A stretch of 64,000 nt of DNA from Bin55 sp965205965 (GCA_965205965.1 CBDBHT010000001.1:1-64000), one strand, 5' to 3'. Positions 47,545-57,584 are shown, counted from the first letter of the stretch. Program-made: numbers and translations. The notes: generated by a model from the sequence alone, not told the origin.

Positions 47545-48663
47545 CTATGTGCTTGCCTTGCTGTCAAAAGTTTTTATGGTGGTATTCAGAATATCCTTTC
47601 CTATTCGCCGCTGTACTTCTTCCTCCCTTACTTTCGCGTCTATATCCCTAGCTAATGAGCGATTCCGATCTTCAATAGTATCAGCAAGAGCGTAGACCAG
47701 ATCATCAATACCTCGCCCAGATATCGAAGAAATTACGTAAGTAGGACGTTCTGGAATCGCTTCTTTCAGGGTTTGTTCTATCTCTCCCAGTCGATCACCG
47801 TTCACTGCATCGACCTTTGTTGCAACAGTCCATATTTCACGAGTTCGAAACTCGTTGCTGAATAAGAAAAGTTCCCGCTCTACGGCCTTAATACTGGCAA
47901 TCGGGTCGGAATCCGCATTCGAAATATCTACCAAGTGAAGAAGCAAGTTTGTCCGCGTCAAATGCCGGAGAAACCGAGTGCCCAATCCAACTCCATGTGC
48001 AGCACCAGAAATCAACCCCGGTAAATCTGCCACTACGAAACTGCGATCAATATCGACACGTACAACGCCGAGCTTTGGAGCCAATGTTGTAAAGGGATAG
48101 TCCGCAACCCTTGGACGCGACGCGGAAATCCGACGAAGGAAAGTAGATTTACCGGCATTGGGCATTCCTAACAATCCGACATCGGCAATCAATTTCAGCT
48201 GCAATCTTAGACGACGAAACTCACCTCCCGCTCCCTTCGTAGTCTGCCTCGGTGATCTGTTGGTGCTTGACCTAAACGATGCGTTACCCCTGCCGCGTCT
48301 ACCCCCTATTGCCACCCGCAAAAAATTACCTCCAGTTCTTACGTCGCCAATAATCTCAAGCGTTTCGTCGTCAATAACCGTAGTACCGATAGGAACGCGT
48401 ACTCGCAACGGCTTGCCACTTGCTCCGGTCTTGTGATTACTACTGCCTGATTTCCCGTTGGGTGCGTGAAGCAGCGCATGGGAACGTAGATCAACAAGAG
48501 TATTTATAGATTGGTCACCAAACAGGACGACATCACCACCATCGCCGCCGTTGCCCCCGTCCGGACCACCTTTCGGCAAATTGGGCCCGCGCTGAAAGCT
48601 CAAACAACCGCGCCCCCCATTGCCCGCCCGTACGTCTACGACAACTTCATCTACGAATTTCAT
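47545..48663 (-). CDS. obgE: GTPase Obg/CgtA
   Basis: Ribosome-associated GTPase. The ATG at 48663 gives 372 residues starting MKFVDEVVVDVRAGNGGRGC. The glycine-rich Obg fold is followed by the G domain: P-loop GMPNAGKST, switch I-II region (FTTLAPKLGVV, DLPGLI) and TKVD. An upstream in-frame start at 48687 adds eight residues not typical of Obg. Operon rplU-rpmA-obgE. Confidence 0.96.
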   Translation of the reverse strand: MKFVDEVVVDVRAGNGGRGCLSFQRGPNLPKGGPDGGNGGDGGDVVLFGDQSINTLVDLRSHALLHAPNGKSGSSNHKTGASGKPLRVRVPIGTTVIDDETLEIIGDVRTGGNFLRVAIGGRRGRGNASFRSSTNRSPRQTTKGAGGEFRRLRLQLKLIADVGLLGMPNAGKSTFLRRISASRPRVADYPFTTLAPKLGVVRVDIDRSFVVADLPGLISGAAHGVGLGTRFLRHLTRTNLLLHLVDISNADSDPIASIKAVERELFLFSNEFRTREIWTVATKVDAVNGDRLGEIEQTLKEAIPERPTYVISSISGRGIDDLVYALADTIEDRNRSLARDIDAKVREEEVQRRIGKDILNTTIKTFDSKAST

Positions 48664-48702
48664 GGCGTACCTTACGCCATCCAACACCTATCGTCTATTA
48701 AC

Positions 48703-48960
48703 TCACGTTGCGATTACGTCAATGTAAGTCTTTTGAATCTCGCCTCGTCTATTGAATTCAACATGTCCCGTTGCAGTGGCAAAAAGCGTATGGTCGCGGC
48801 CACATCCGACGTTACTGCCCGCATGAAATTTCGTACCGCGTTGGCGCACGAGAATATTGCCAGCTAGAACAAATTCCCCACCAAATTTTTTTATACCCAG
48901 TCGTTTGGATTCAGAATCCCGGCCGTTTTTGGTCTTTCCACCTGCTTTTTTATGAGCCAC
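48703..48960 (-). CDS. rpmA: 50S ribosomal protein L27
   Basis: 85 residues starting MAHKKAGGKTKNGRDSESKR, the conserved L27 tail that reaches the peptidyl-transferase centre. 9 bp after rplU. Confidence 0.97.
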   Translation of the reverse strand: MAHKKAGGKTKNGRDSESKRLGIKKFGGEFVLAGNILVRQRGTKFHAGSNVGCGRDHTLFATATGHVEFNRRGEIQKTYIDVIAT

Positions 48961-48969
48961 AATTTCACC

Positions 48970-49281
48970 TCATTCAGAAATAGAAGTAATTTTGACCGTT
49001 GTGAAATTCTGCCGGTGACTTCCCATTCTCAAATAATTCTTACGTCGTTTGAATTTCACCACACTTATCTTCTTTGTTCTAGCTTGGTCAACAATTTCGC
49101 CGGCCACTTTCCCGTTTGGCAGGAATGGCTGCCCAACGCGCACATCGTTCCCGTCAGCAATTAACAAGACCGAATCAAAAACAATATTTTTACCTAAGTC
49201 TTCAGCGATCTTCTCAACGCGTACAACATCGCCCTCGGACACCCGATGCTGTTTCCCACCACTCTCGAATACTGCAAACAT
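48970..49281 (-). CDS. rplU: 50S ribosomal protein L21
   Basis: 103 residues (MFAVFESGGKQHRVSEGDVV), ending with KRRKNYLRMGSHRQNFTTVK. First gene of rplU-rpmA-obgE. Its promoter lies in the 153-bp gap shared with divergent ispB. Confidence 0.97.
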   Translation of the reverse strand: MFAVFESGGKQHRVSEGDVVRVEKIAEDLGKNIVFDSVLLIADGNDVRVGQPFLPNGKVAGEIVDQARTKKISVVKFKRRKNYLRMGSHRQNFTTVKITSISE

Positions 49282-49434
49282 CGTCCATATTCCTGATTGG
49301 TTGCGGCTTTGTGTAAATCGCTTTCCACTTAAGCTACGTTAGCTGTAATACAATAGTTCAGTACACTTTGGTAGCTGTAGGCTACCAAAAGGCATACCAT
49401 TCTACGGATTGCAGCGTGTGAATTCAAAGCTAAA

Positions 49435-50502
49435 GTGATTGAAAATTTGCTCATGCAATCCAATATTGCCCATTATCCGCGCACTTTGAACGCCTTCATT
49501 GACCTTGATGCTACCGAGTTCGCTGTATCAGAACATAGCTTCGAGGACATTTTTTCCCTGGTTGAAGACGATTTCCAGGGTGTCAATGAACTGACCACTA
49601 GCCAATTGAATAGCGATGTTCCGCTTATCACGAAAGTTGGCCGATACATCACCGAATCTGGCGGAAAACGTCTACGACCACTGATCGTGCTTCTTTGCGC
49701 GCGTGCTTGCGGGTACCTAGGCAATGCTCACGTTGCGCTAGCGACACTCGTAGAGTTTCTTCATACCGCCACTCTATTACACGATGACGTTGTAGATGCC
49801 TCCTATCAGCGACGCGGCCGAGCCAGTGCTAATGCTCTGTTCGGTAACGCGGCAAGTATCTTAGTCGGTGATTTTATTTATTCTCGATCTTTTCAGCTCA
49901 TGGTTAGTTTGAACTCCATGAGATTGATGTCAATTTTTAGCGACGCTACAAATCTCATTGCCGAAGGTGAGGTTATGCAGCTACAAAACGTTGGTAACGC
50001 CGATCTCGACGAGCAGTCATATAATGAAATTGTGCGATGCAAAACCGCCCTCTTATTTCAAGCGGCAGCGGAAACTTCGGCCGTTCTTGCTCAGGCGAAC
50101 CCAAAATACGTCAACTGGATGCGTCAGTTTGGTTTGCAATTTGGGTTTGCGTACCAGCTAATCGACGATTACCTAGATTATTCTGGAGATAGCGAAGTAT
50201 TAGGAAAAAATGTCGGTGTTGATATAGCAGAGGGGAAAATGACCTTGCCGCTGATATTTGCGTTGCAAACTGCAAATTCCAGTGATAAGAAATTAATACG
50301 TGAAGCAATAGAACAAGGATCGAACCGCCATTGTGAGGCCGTCATCAATGCGGTGCGTGGTTCTGGTGCACTGGCCTATACGAAACAACGTGCGGTCGAG
50401 CGCACTGCAATGGCAATCTGTCATCTACAGAACACGCCATCGAATAAGTTTCGTAAAGGGCTCGAATCCCTTGCCATAAACGCGGTTTCGCGATTTTCCT
50501 AG
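49435..50502 (+). CDS. ispB: Octaprenyl (polyprenyl) diphosphate synthase
   Basis: Makes the isoprenoid side chain of ubiquinone. The two aspartate-rich motifs are DDVVD (first, in LLHDDVVDASYQRRG) and DDYLD (second, in LIDDYLDYSG). 355 residues from GTG 49435, about 30 longer than usual, so the true start may be the ATG at 49453 or further in. Divergent from rplU, as commonly found. Confidence 0.92.
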   Translation: MIENLLMQSNIAHYPRTLNAFIDLDATEFAVSEHSFEDIFSLVEDDFQGVNELTTSQLNSDVPLITKVGRYITESGGKRLRPLIVLLCARACGYLGNAHVALATLVEFLHTATLLHDDVVDASYQRRGRASANALFGNAASILVGDFIYSRSFQLMVSLNSMRLMSIFSDATNLIAEGEVMQLQNVGNADLDEQSYNEIVRCKTALLFQAAAETSAVLAQANPKYVNWMRQFGLQFGFAYQLIDDYLDYSGDSEVLGKNVGVDIAEGKMTLPLIFALQTANSSDKKLIREAIEQGSNRHCEAVINAVRGSGALAYTKQRAVERTAMAICHLQNTPSNKFRKGLESLAINAVSRFS

Positions 50503-50540
50503 GCAAATGTTTCCAAAGTCGTGCAAAGTGGAGATTCAGC

Positions 50541-50617
50541 CGGAGTGTAGCTCAGTCTGGTAGAGTGCCGCCTTCGGGAGGCGGAGGTCGCTGGTTCGAG
50601 TCCAGTCACTCCGACCA
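50541..50617 (+). tRNA. tRNA-Pro (anticodon CGG)
   Basis: 77 bases including CCA. The acceptor stem pairs CGGAGTG with CACTCCG. The anticodon loop TTCGGGA sits between CCGCC and GGCGG, and the T arm contains GGTTCGAGTCC. The CGG anticodon makes it the proK type. The DNA downstream is island-like. Confidence 0.95.
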
Positions 50618-50628
50618 TTTTTCAAAGA

Positions 50629-50665
50629 GAGCCCTTCGGCGAGAATGTCGAAGGGTCTTCTTCCG
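50629..50665 (+). terminator. Terminator after tRNA-Pro
   Basis: The stem CCCTTCG / CGAAGGG with a 10-base loop is followed by the T-rich TCTTCTTCC. Confidence 0.65.
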
Positions 50666-50708
50666 AGACTTATATACGGTTTTACCCAAGTCAAGTAGGT
50701 TGTTTATT

Positions 50709-50867
50709 ACGCCTAAGCTGGAGCGTAACCTGCGGCGGAACAGGCAACACTAGAAAGCCCTGAGGGGGAAAGGCTGGACCGTTCTGGTGATCTGGGAATG
50801 CGAGATCAAGGGAGACAATCGACGGGACAGCAGGTTGAGAAGTTTTCTGGAGTGGTATATAGAGTAG
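50709..50867 (+). pseudogene. vsr: Very-short-patch repair endonuclease (Vsr), C-terminal remnant
   Basis: One frame reads TPKLERNLRRNRQH, stop (50751-50753), KALRGKGWTVLVIWECEIKG, and ends SRLRSFLEWYIE. KLERN...LR..GW.VL..WECE is the hallmark end of Vsr, the nicking enzyme that repairs T:G mismatches at methylated cytosines. The catalytic N-terminal part is gone and a stop codon interrupts the rest. No cytosine methylase is visible nearby. Confidence 0.82.
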
Positions 50868-51248
50868 TCGGCGGACATTGGCTTGCTCTTACCATTGAGA
50901 TCCAAGGCTTCGTCTTGAAAGGAATGCCAAGAGGGACTCGGTACTGGTAACAGAGGCCCAGGTTTTGGTTTCAACGGAGGTACTCGCGCACATTGTGGAC
51001 GGACTATGGGAGTGGTGCTTGTCTGAATACAACTGCGGCACGCCGGAGTAGAATGTGAATCGGATGGATAAGCCTGCCACACCGAGAACCGGCTGATGAA
51101 AGTCTAGGACAAACTTGAGGGTTATATATTGGGGTTGATGTTGACAACGGTTCCGGCAGACTGCACACCTAAATAGTGCGGACGAAGACATAGCACATCA
51201 CACTAAATTCACGCAGATGAAGTTTTCGTAGAGGACAGGTGTAGAGTC
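50868..51248. other. Gap upstream of the YhaO-like gene
   Basis: 381 bp without a gene I recognise. It should contain the promoter of the yhaO-yhaN pair. Confidence 0.4.
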
Positions 51249-52523
51249 ATGGCTTCCTTTCGTTTTCTGCATGCAGCCGACATACACCTTGACAGTCCTC
51301 TCAAAGGGCTGGCAGGGCAAGAGGGTAACGCCGGCGTTCGCGTGCGTACCGCCACTAGAGAGGCCCTTGACCAGCTTGTCGGGCTGGCAATCGAGGAGAA
51401 GGTTGACTTTCTCATCATCGCGGGGGACCTCTACGACGGTGACTGGCGGGACTATAAGACTGGATTATTTTTCGTCGGGCAAATCGGACGGCTCAACAAC
51501 GCGGATATTCCAGTCTACCTGCTGTACGGCAACCACGACGCAGAAAGCCAAATAACCAAGCGGCTAGAACTACCTGACAACATGCACGTATTTGATGCGC
51601 GCAAACCCGAGACGTTTGGCATTGTTGATTTAAACGTTGCGCTACATGGACAAAGTTTCTGGCAACGCACCGTGACAGACAATCTAGTTCTCGACTACCC
51701 AACACCGGTATCTGGTGCGTTCAACATCGGTGTGCTGCACACAGGCCTTGGCGGCATGGGCGGCCACGCCAATTATGCGCCCTGTTCGCTTAATGACCTT
51801 GTGAACAAGGGGTACGATTATTGGGCACTGGGTCACGTTCATCAGGCAGTAACGTTACATGAGAGGCCACATATCGTCTATTCGGGCAACCTGCAGGGAC
51901 GCCATGTCCGGGAAACCGGGGCTAAAGGTGCCAGTCTGGTCACCGTAGAAAATAACGAAATCGTAGACCTCTTATCGGTTCCCTGTGATGTGGTGCGCTG
52001 GATCGTACTGCAGGTGTCATTAAATAACGCTGACAGTGTCGGTGATGTTACCGAACGTGTTCGAAATGAGCTGGAACTCGCTGTTGACAAAAAGGCCGAT
52101 GGGAGACTACTTGCCTGCCGCATCGTGCTTGAAGGTCATACCGACGTTCATGCGCAACTTGTCGCCTCAGAGGATCAAGTGTTGGCAGAAGCCCGCGCTA
52201 GCGCGCTTGGGCTAGGCGATGAAGTGGCCTGGGTTGAGAAAGTCATCATTGCCACTGAACCAACCGTTGATCCGCAGACCTTAGCGCAACGAGAGGATGC
52301 CATCGGAGAACTCCCGCGAATGTTGCGGGATGCCGCAAGCGATGACGATCTTCTTTCACGGATAGAAGGCGATATCGGGGAACTGGTCCAGCAACTACCA
52401 CATGACGTACGGGTGGATATTGAAGATAAGATCCTGAAATTGGCCGTTGAGAGCAACTACCCTGCACTCATCAATCATGTCGCTCCTTATTTGTCCGCAC
52501 GCCTGACCGCTCATGAGAGTTGA
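51249..52523 (+). CDS. SbcD/YhaO-like DNA-repair metallophosphoesterase
   Basis: Nuclease subunit of an Mre11/Rad50-like pair. The 424 residues show the calcineurin-type metal motifs DIHLD (residue ~11), GDLYDGD, GNHD and GHVH. These are followed by a capping domain and a C-terminal region rich in short helices (LPRMLRDAASDDDLLSRIEG). This is the YhaO subgroup, smaller and distinct from SbcD. It ends 2 bp before the partner gene. No other repair genes are adjacent. The location in an IS-rich stretch after a tRNA suggests acquisition with an island. Confidence 0.88.
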   Translation: MASFRFLHAADIHLDSPLKGLAGQEGNAGVRVRTATREALDQLVGLAIEEKVDFLIIAGDLYDGDWRDYKTGLFFVGQIGRLNNADIPVYLLYGNHDAESQITKRLELPDNMHVFDARKPETFGIVDLNVALHGQSFWQRTVTDNLVLDYPTPVSGAFNIGVLHTGLGGMGGHANYAPCSLNDLVNKGYDYWALGHVHQAVTLHERPHIVYSGNLQGRHVRETGAKGASLVTVENNEIVDLLSVPCDVVRWIVLQVSLNNADSVGDVTERVRNELELAVDKKADGRLLACRIVLEGHTDVHAQLVASEDQVLAEARASALGLGDEVAWVEKVIIATEPTVDPQTLAQREDAIGELPRMLRDAASDDDLLSRIEGDIGELVQQLPHDVRVDIEDKILKLAVESNYPALINHVAPYLSARLTAHES

Positions 52524-52525
52524 AC

Positions 52526-55500
52526 ATGAGACTACGACGACTGGATTTAACTCGTTATGGACGTTTCACGGACAGTTCGTTTGAGTTGCCGGCCGCGAAA
52601 TCGGACCTCCATATTGTTTTTGGGCCGAATGAGGCTGGGAAATCCACAGTGCTGGCTGCAATTGAGGATCTGCTGTTCGGTATACCGATGCATTCACCCT
52701 ACAGCTTCTTGCATGACTACGGCAGCATGCGGATCGGTGCTGATCTCCAAAACGGCAGTGCATCACTGGAAGTGCTCCGGCGCAAGGGTAATAGGGACAC
52801 ATTGCTTGGGACGAACGGTTTACCGATTGTCGGCGGCGAAGGCGCATTGAGATCCTATCTTTCTGATGCGGATCGATCTTTCTTCGAGCGTATGTTCAGC
52901 CTTGATCACGCCCGTCTCCAAGCTGGTGGACAGGAAATTCTCCAAGCTAAGGATGATGTTGGTCAGATGCTGTTCTCTGCCGGAGTCGGTATTGTTGGGC
53001 TGCGTGAGCGTCTCAATGAGCTTTGCTCCGAGGCCGAGAACCTGTGGAGTGCGCGGCGTGCTAAGCATCGCAAATTCTACATCGCCCGTGACGAACTGAA
53101 AGAGGCTGAAAGGACTTTGCGGGAGAAAACCATCACCGCAAGCAAATGGCGAGAACTGAAGCGAGCTTATGAAAGGGCCGAGGAAGCCTACGCAAAGGTC
53201 GATAAGAAAATCAAAGAGGCCAGCATCGAGGGTAATCGCCTGAGTCGCATTCGCCGGGTGTTTCAGGATGTGCGTAGAAAGGAGAAACTCGACGACCAGC
53301 TCGCAAAGCTTGGTGACGTCACTTCGCTGCCGGAAAATGCGATGGTGGTGGTGGAAGAATCTGACCTTAAGGACAAGGAGAAGGCAACACGCATTGCGAC
53401 ACTTCAGGAGCAACTAAAGCGAGCCCAAGAGAGTTTGGAAGGATTGACATTTGACGAAATGCTGGTTCAGCGGGCCCAGGACGTTCGTCAACTCTACGAG
53501 CAACGAATCGAAATTCGTCGCCAGAAGGCCGACTTGCCCAAGCGCGAAGCAGAACTCAAAACGGCCGAGGAAGAGCTGAGAACCAACGCCTCCGAGCTTG
53601 GGTGGACCGAGACCGATTCATCTACGCTGCTTGAGCGCATCCCGCGTCGCACTGAGGTCAAGGTGGCACGTTCTCTCCTCATTCAGAGGAGCGAACTGGA
53701 GGCTGCTTTCACAAGCTACACCCGTGAATTACGATTATCTCAAGCCAACCATGATGAACTGAAGAAACGACTGGACGAAACGGGCGAACCAGCCGATGTA
53801 TCCAGGCTAGCCGTTGTCATTAGAACTTTACGTGAGCAGGGCGATCTCACGGACCGAGTTCGGACCGCTGAGCAAGCCGTTAAGGATGCACAGGGATTTA
53901 CAGACCGCAGACTTAAGACTCTTAATCCCGGCGGCATTGATGAAGAGACACTGATGAAAATAGCTGTGCCTAGGCAAGCGATGGTTCAGGAGTACCGGGG
54001 CCGTGAACAAGACTGGAAGCGGCGCTTGAGGGAAACGGAGCAGAGGGTCTCATCAGTTCAGCAGGAATTGGATGCCGCGGTTACCGCATTTGACCGCGCC
54101 ACGCGAGAAGAGCAGGTCGTCACCGGTGAAGAGTTGAACGAAGCGCGGAGCCACCGGGATACGCTTTGGCACTTGGTGAAAGTGATACACGTGCAAGGCG
54201 AACCAATCCCGGAAGATCAGGCCAGTTGCTTTGAAAAGGAACCGGAGGACTTGGCAGGGGACTTCGAGTCGGCCATGACCAAGGCGGACGACCTTGCTGA
54301 TCGGAGGTTTGATCACGCTGAGGCGGCTGGCCGAATTACTGAAATTAAACGAAAGGTTGGCGAACACGAGATGCTTCTCGAACAGGAAAAGAAAAAAATG
54401 ACCCGGTTCGACGAGGAAGGCAAGCAATTGGAGACTGAATGGGCATTGATGTGGGCCCCCGCACCATTTGATCCATTGGCCGCAGAGGCTATGCTGGAGT
54501 GGTTCCACGTCAGAGACGGAGTACTTGAGAGTGTTGAGGAAAGAAAAAAGGCTGAAAGTGCTCTGGAGGCACGACGCAACGAGGAACGCGAGGCGAGAGA
54601 ACGGTTGCTTAAAGAACTGTCCGCACTTGGAGTTGCTCTGGCTCCGTTGGAAATGGACAGCCTGAATGTGATTATCGAACTCGCTGCGGAAGAACAGCGT
54701 GTTCGAGAGATCCAGGCCGACAAGAAGGCTCAACTTGAAGAAAATGTAGAAAATGCGATTAAGGATGTCGCGCGGAGAAAACGTGACCTTCAACAGACCA
54801 AAGAGATCCAGAACGAATGGGAGAGAAAATGGACAGTTGCGCTTGGTAAGCTTGGGCTGATCGAAGATACGGCATTGGAAGCGATCGGCGTGCAGGTCGA
54901 CGTGATTGATCAGATGCGAGAGACGGCTGGTCGAATCAGATCGTTGAAGCATGACCGCATAGGTAAGATCAAGCGTAATATCAATGACTTCAATCAGGTC
55001 GTTCGTGCAATGATTAGCGATGTAGCTGGTGATCTGGCAGAGCAGCCTGCCGAAAATGCCGTTCTGGAACTTGAAAAACGCCTTGCCGAATCTGAGCATG
55101 TTCAGGGATTGCGGGAAGAGAAAAACGACAAGGCGAGTGAGTTGACAGCACAGATCGCGAAACTTGAAGACGAACGTCAAGTCTTGGCTGCTTCAATATC
55201 TCATCTGAAATCATCAGCCGGGGTCGAGACTAATGAAGCACTGAAGGAAGCCATCAATCGGTCGGATCAGCAGCGAACTCTTGAATGCGAACGACAGCAA
55301 ATCATTGACAAGCTCAAACAGGACGGTGATGGAAAGTCGGTCGTGGAGCTTGCGGAAGAATGCGAGAATACCGTCATCGACGAAGTCGTGGCACACGAGG
55401 CGTCAATTAGGGTCGAGTTGGAGGATTTACACGAGCAGCAGACCAATGTTGCGGAAGAACGCTCTCGGACGCGGGAAGCATTTCAAGCGGTTGGCGGTGA

Positions 55501-56068
55501 CGATGCAGCAGCGCAAGCCGCGGCAAGCAAGCAGGGAGCGGTCGCTGAAATACGGGAAGTGGCGGAGCGGTATGTTCGAGTAAAGACATCAGCCATGCTT
55601 CTCCAGTGGGTGATCGAGTGCTACCGGCGGGAGAAGCAGGGTCCGTTGCTAAAGCGTGCGGGTGCGCTATTCAAGATCATTACCGGTGGTTCATTTGCAA
55701 GATTACAGGTCGAGTTTGACGATCAGGACAACGCGCACCTGACGGGGGTGCGGCCCGGTGGGCAGGTTGTACCTGTATCCGGCATGAGCGCGGGCACGGC
55801 CGATCAACTTTATTTGGCACTACGGGTTGCGTCGGTCGAGGATTATTTGGAACGTGCGGATACACTACCGTTCGTTGCGGACGACCTCTTCATCAACTTC
55901 GATGATGAACGTGCCGAGGCAGGATTCAGGTTGTTGGGAGAATTGGGCAAGAAGACACAGGTTTTGTTTTTCACCCACCATCAGCATCTTGTTGATATAG
56001 CCCGGAAGACGCTTGGCGATTCTCTCAATCTGGTAACCCTGGCTGATCAGGAGGAGGCTGCTGCATGA
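52526..56068 (+). CDS. SbcC/YhaN-like coiled-coil ATPase
   Basis: 1180 residues from ATG 52526 (a TTG two codons earlier is possible). Walker A is GPNEAGKST at residue ~35. The AAA_27/YhaN N-lobe follows (LLFGIPMHSPYSFLHDYGSM). A very long charged coiled-coil spans residues about 180-1000. The C-lobe has SGMSAGTADQLYLALRVA as the ABC signature region and LPFVADDLFINFDDERA as Walker B. With the preceding nuclease it should form a DNA-end-processing complex. No Rad50-type zinc hook CxxC is visible in the coiled coil. Its TGA overlaps an ATG (next entry). Confidence 0.9.
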   Translation: MRLRRLDLTRYGRFTDSSFELPAAKSDLHIVFGPNEAGKSTVLAAIEDLLFGIPMHSPYSFLHDYGSMRIGADLQNGSASLEVLRRKGNRDTLLGTNGLPIVGGEGALRSYLSDADRSFFERMFSLDHARLQAGGQEILQAKDDVGQMLFSAGVGIVGLRERLNELCSEAENLWSARRAKHRKFYIARDELKEAERTLREKTITASKWRELKRAYERAEEAYAKVDKKIKEASIEGNRLSRIRRVFQDVRRKEKLDDQLAKLGDVTSLPENAMVVVEESDLKDKEKATRIATLQEQLKRAQESLEGLTFDEMLVQRAQDVRQLYEQRIEIRRQKADLPKREAELKTAEEELRTNASELGWTETDSSTLLERIPRRTEVKVARSLLIQRSELEAAFTSYTRELRLSQANHDELKKRLDETGEPADVSRLAVVIRTLREQGDLTDRVRTAEQAVKDAQGFTDRRLKTLNPGGIDEETLMKIAVPRQAMVQEYRGREQDWKRRLRETEQRVSSVQQELDAAVTAFDRATREEQVVTGEELNEARSHRDTLWHLVKVIHVQGEPIPEDQASCFEKEPEDLAGDFESAMTKADDLADRRFDHAEAAGRITEIKRKVGEHEMLLEQEKKKMTRFDEEGKQLETEWALMWAPAPFDPLAAEAMLEWFHVRDGVLESVEERKKAESALEARRNEEREARERLLKELSALGVALAPLEMDSLNVIIELAAEEQRVREIQADKKAQLEENVENAIKDVARRKRDLQQTKEIQNEWERKWTVALGKLGLIEDTALEAIGVQVDVIDQMRETAGRIRSLKHDRIGKIKRNINDFNQVVRAMISDVAGDLAEQPAENAVLELEKRLAESEHVQGLREEKNDKASELTAQIAKLEDERQVLAASISHLKSSAGVETNEALKEAINRSDQQRTLECERQQIIDKLKQDGDGKSVVELAEECENTVIDEVVAHEASIRVELEDLHEQQTNVAEERSRTREAFQAVGGDDAAAQAAASKQGAVAEIREVAERYVRVKTSAMLLQWVIECYRREKQGPLLKRAGALFKIITGGSFARLQVEFDDQDNAHLTGVRPGGQVVPVSGMSAGTADQLYLALRVASVEDYLERADTLPFVADDLFINFDDERAEAGFRLLGELGKKTQVLFFTHHQHLVDIARKTLGDSLNLVTLADQEEAAA

Positions 56069-56106
56069 AACAAGGTAGGGTGAACACTAGTGCTCGCAGC
56101 ACGTAG
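56065..56106 (+). pseudogene. Start of a lost third gene in the yhaO-yhaN operon
   Basis: An ATG overlaps the yhaN stop as ATGA, behind an AGGAGG sequence, and reads MKQGRVNTSARST before a stop at 56104-56106. Such coupling usually marks a real next gene. Here its body has been replaced by decayed DNA and IS fragments. Confidence 0.4.
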
Positions 56107-56261
56107 CACTTTTAAGCTATCTCCGCTTTTAGCGGTTGTTCAAGTTTCTTTCGTGATTTTTCCGTAGCCCTAGACCGCGCCTACGCGATGCGTCGCGATA
56201 GTCGTCCGTGCCGCGACCTCGTTCTTCAAATCCTCAATCTTTGAAAGAAGCAGATTCTTTG

Positions 56262-56688
56262 CCGCTGCGTTCCTGTGGAACTCTCAGTTCGATCTCGCCC
56301 ACCTTCATCGTCAGATTGCGCCGATAGTATCCAGAACGGTAGCCCTGACGCGTTTTCGTCCGCTCGCTCTTGCCAGCTCCCAGAAACTCCGTCATCTCGC
56401 TCTCCAGCACGCACCCCGTTGAGCGTCTCCTGTACCAGCTGTCTCACAAACTCCTCATCGTCCGTCAGATGATGGCATGCAGATTTCTTCGGGTCATTGT
56501 GCGTATAATCTTTCTGGATCATTTTTTGCTCTCCGTCAAAAAGTTGTGTAATGAATGATTTGCGCTTGGACGCCCCTGTGCGTCCAGGCATCCGCACATT
56601 CCAGACAAAACAACAGATTCTAACAATGCGTCTGTAGCTATAGTCCCTTTTTCAGTCCCTTTTTTTTTGCAGACAAATTTATACACAA
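56262..56688 (-). mobile_element. IS256-family element, copy D, 5' fragment
   Basis: It ends with TTTGCAGACAAATTTATACA on the inverted-repeat side at 56688. It codes from ATG 56522 on the minus strand for the first residues of the same transposase as copies A-C (MIQKDYTHNDPKKSACHHLT), then shifts frame and stops near 56262. More diverged than the others. Confidence 0.82.
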
Positions 56689-56990
56689 CCCGATCCCGCG
56701 GCACCGCCAGCGGCATCGACCCATCGTCCGTCAGCACCGTCTTGCGGTGATGCCCGTTGCGGGTGTTGCCACGCTCGCTCTCCACTTCCTGATCCAGATG
56801 CACCTCCGCATCCAGTATCCGCTCCGCCAGCCGCTGCCGCAGTTCCGAGAGCAACTCGCCGCTGTGGAACACCGTCGCCACATCCGTGCCCGCAAGCATC
56901 GCGTCCAACATCGCATCGCTGATCCGATCCGAACCCACTCACTTGATCCTGCTTGTCCATGCTTTGTACCTCGTGTCATCAACTGGTTAA
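56689..56990 (-). pseudogene. Second, different IS256-family transposase, N-terminal fragment
   Basis: The minus strand reads RISDAMLDAMLAGTDVATVF, LLSELRQRLAERILDAEVHL and SERGNTRNGHHRKTVLTDDG, ending PLAVPRDR. This is the N-terminal Mutator pattern of a subgroup different from copies A-D. It is interrupted at 56688 by the terminus of copy D. A frame change lies near 56940. Confidence 0.8.
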
Positions 56991-57076
56991 TTTATCTCAT
57001 ACACGTAAATTCTGACAAACTCCGGAGCCGGGTCGGTGCTATCGTTCGATGAGCGGCACCGCCGCGGGGTGGACCC

Positions 57077-57500
57077 CAGCAATTCCCCAACCACAGGCCC
57101 AGTATTTCCTTGCGACCATCCTCAGCCACACCGATCCCCAGATGAACCGTCCGGCGGGTCACCGAGCCGGTGCCCCGAGCCTTCACCTAGATCGCATCCA
57201 TCCAGGTGTCTCGACACTGAACGTGTCAGACCCAAATGCCGGCCCACCTCGGCGAGCAGCGGAATACCTCCGTTACCGGTGATCGCTCCGCCGCTGAATT
57301 AGGCCTCTACCTTGCGACGTTTCACGGATGAAAATTGGATGGGATTCGGGGAACATTTCGTTACGGCAAGATCTCCTTCGATAGTTCTTTAACTAACTGA
57401 ATGATATCGAATTATAGGAGCCTTGCTGTCTTATTCGTGCATTATCCGGGCTAGAAAGCCCAGACTAATAGCGGAGTTTGGGCTATACGGGAAATTGCTG
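57077..57500. mobile_element. Composite of IS fragments (IS256, IS1380-like, ISNCY-like end)
   Basis: CAGCAATTCCCC at 57077 and TTTGGGCTATACGGGAAATT ending at 57500 (...GCTG) are terminal sequences of the ISNCY-like/MITE family. Between them the minus strand codes (57186 down to 57083) for a middle piece of an IS256 transposase (VTRRTVHLGIGVAEDGRKEI, LGLWLG). Before that (57300-57225) is GGIPLLAEVGRHLGLT, resembling the start of an IS1380 transposase. None is complete. Confidence 0.6.
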
Positions 57501-57584
57501 CAAGGACGAGGTAATTTGTACCGGGCGAGGTGGCCATCACCTAGCCTTGAATATATCGGTCGGCATCCAAGGCGAGGATGCGGC

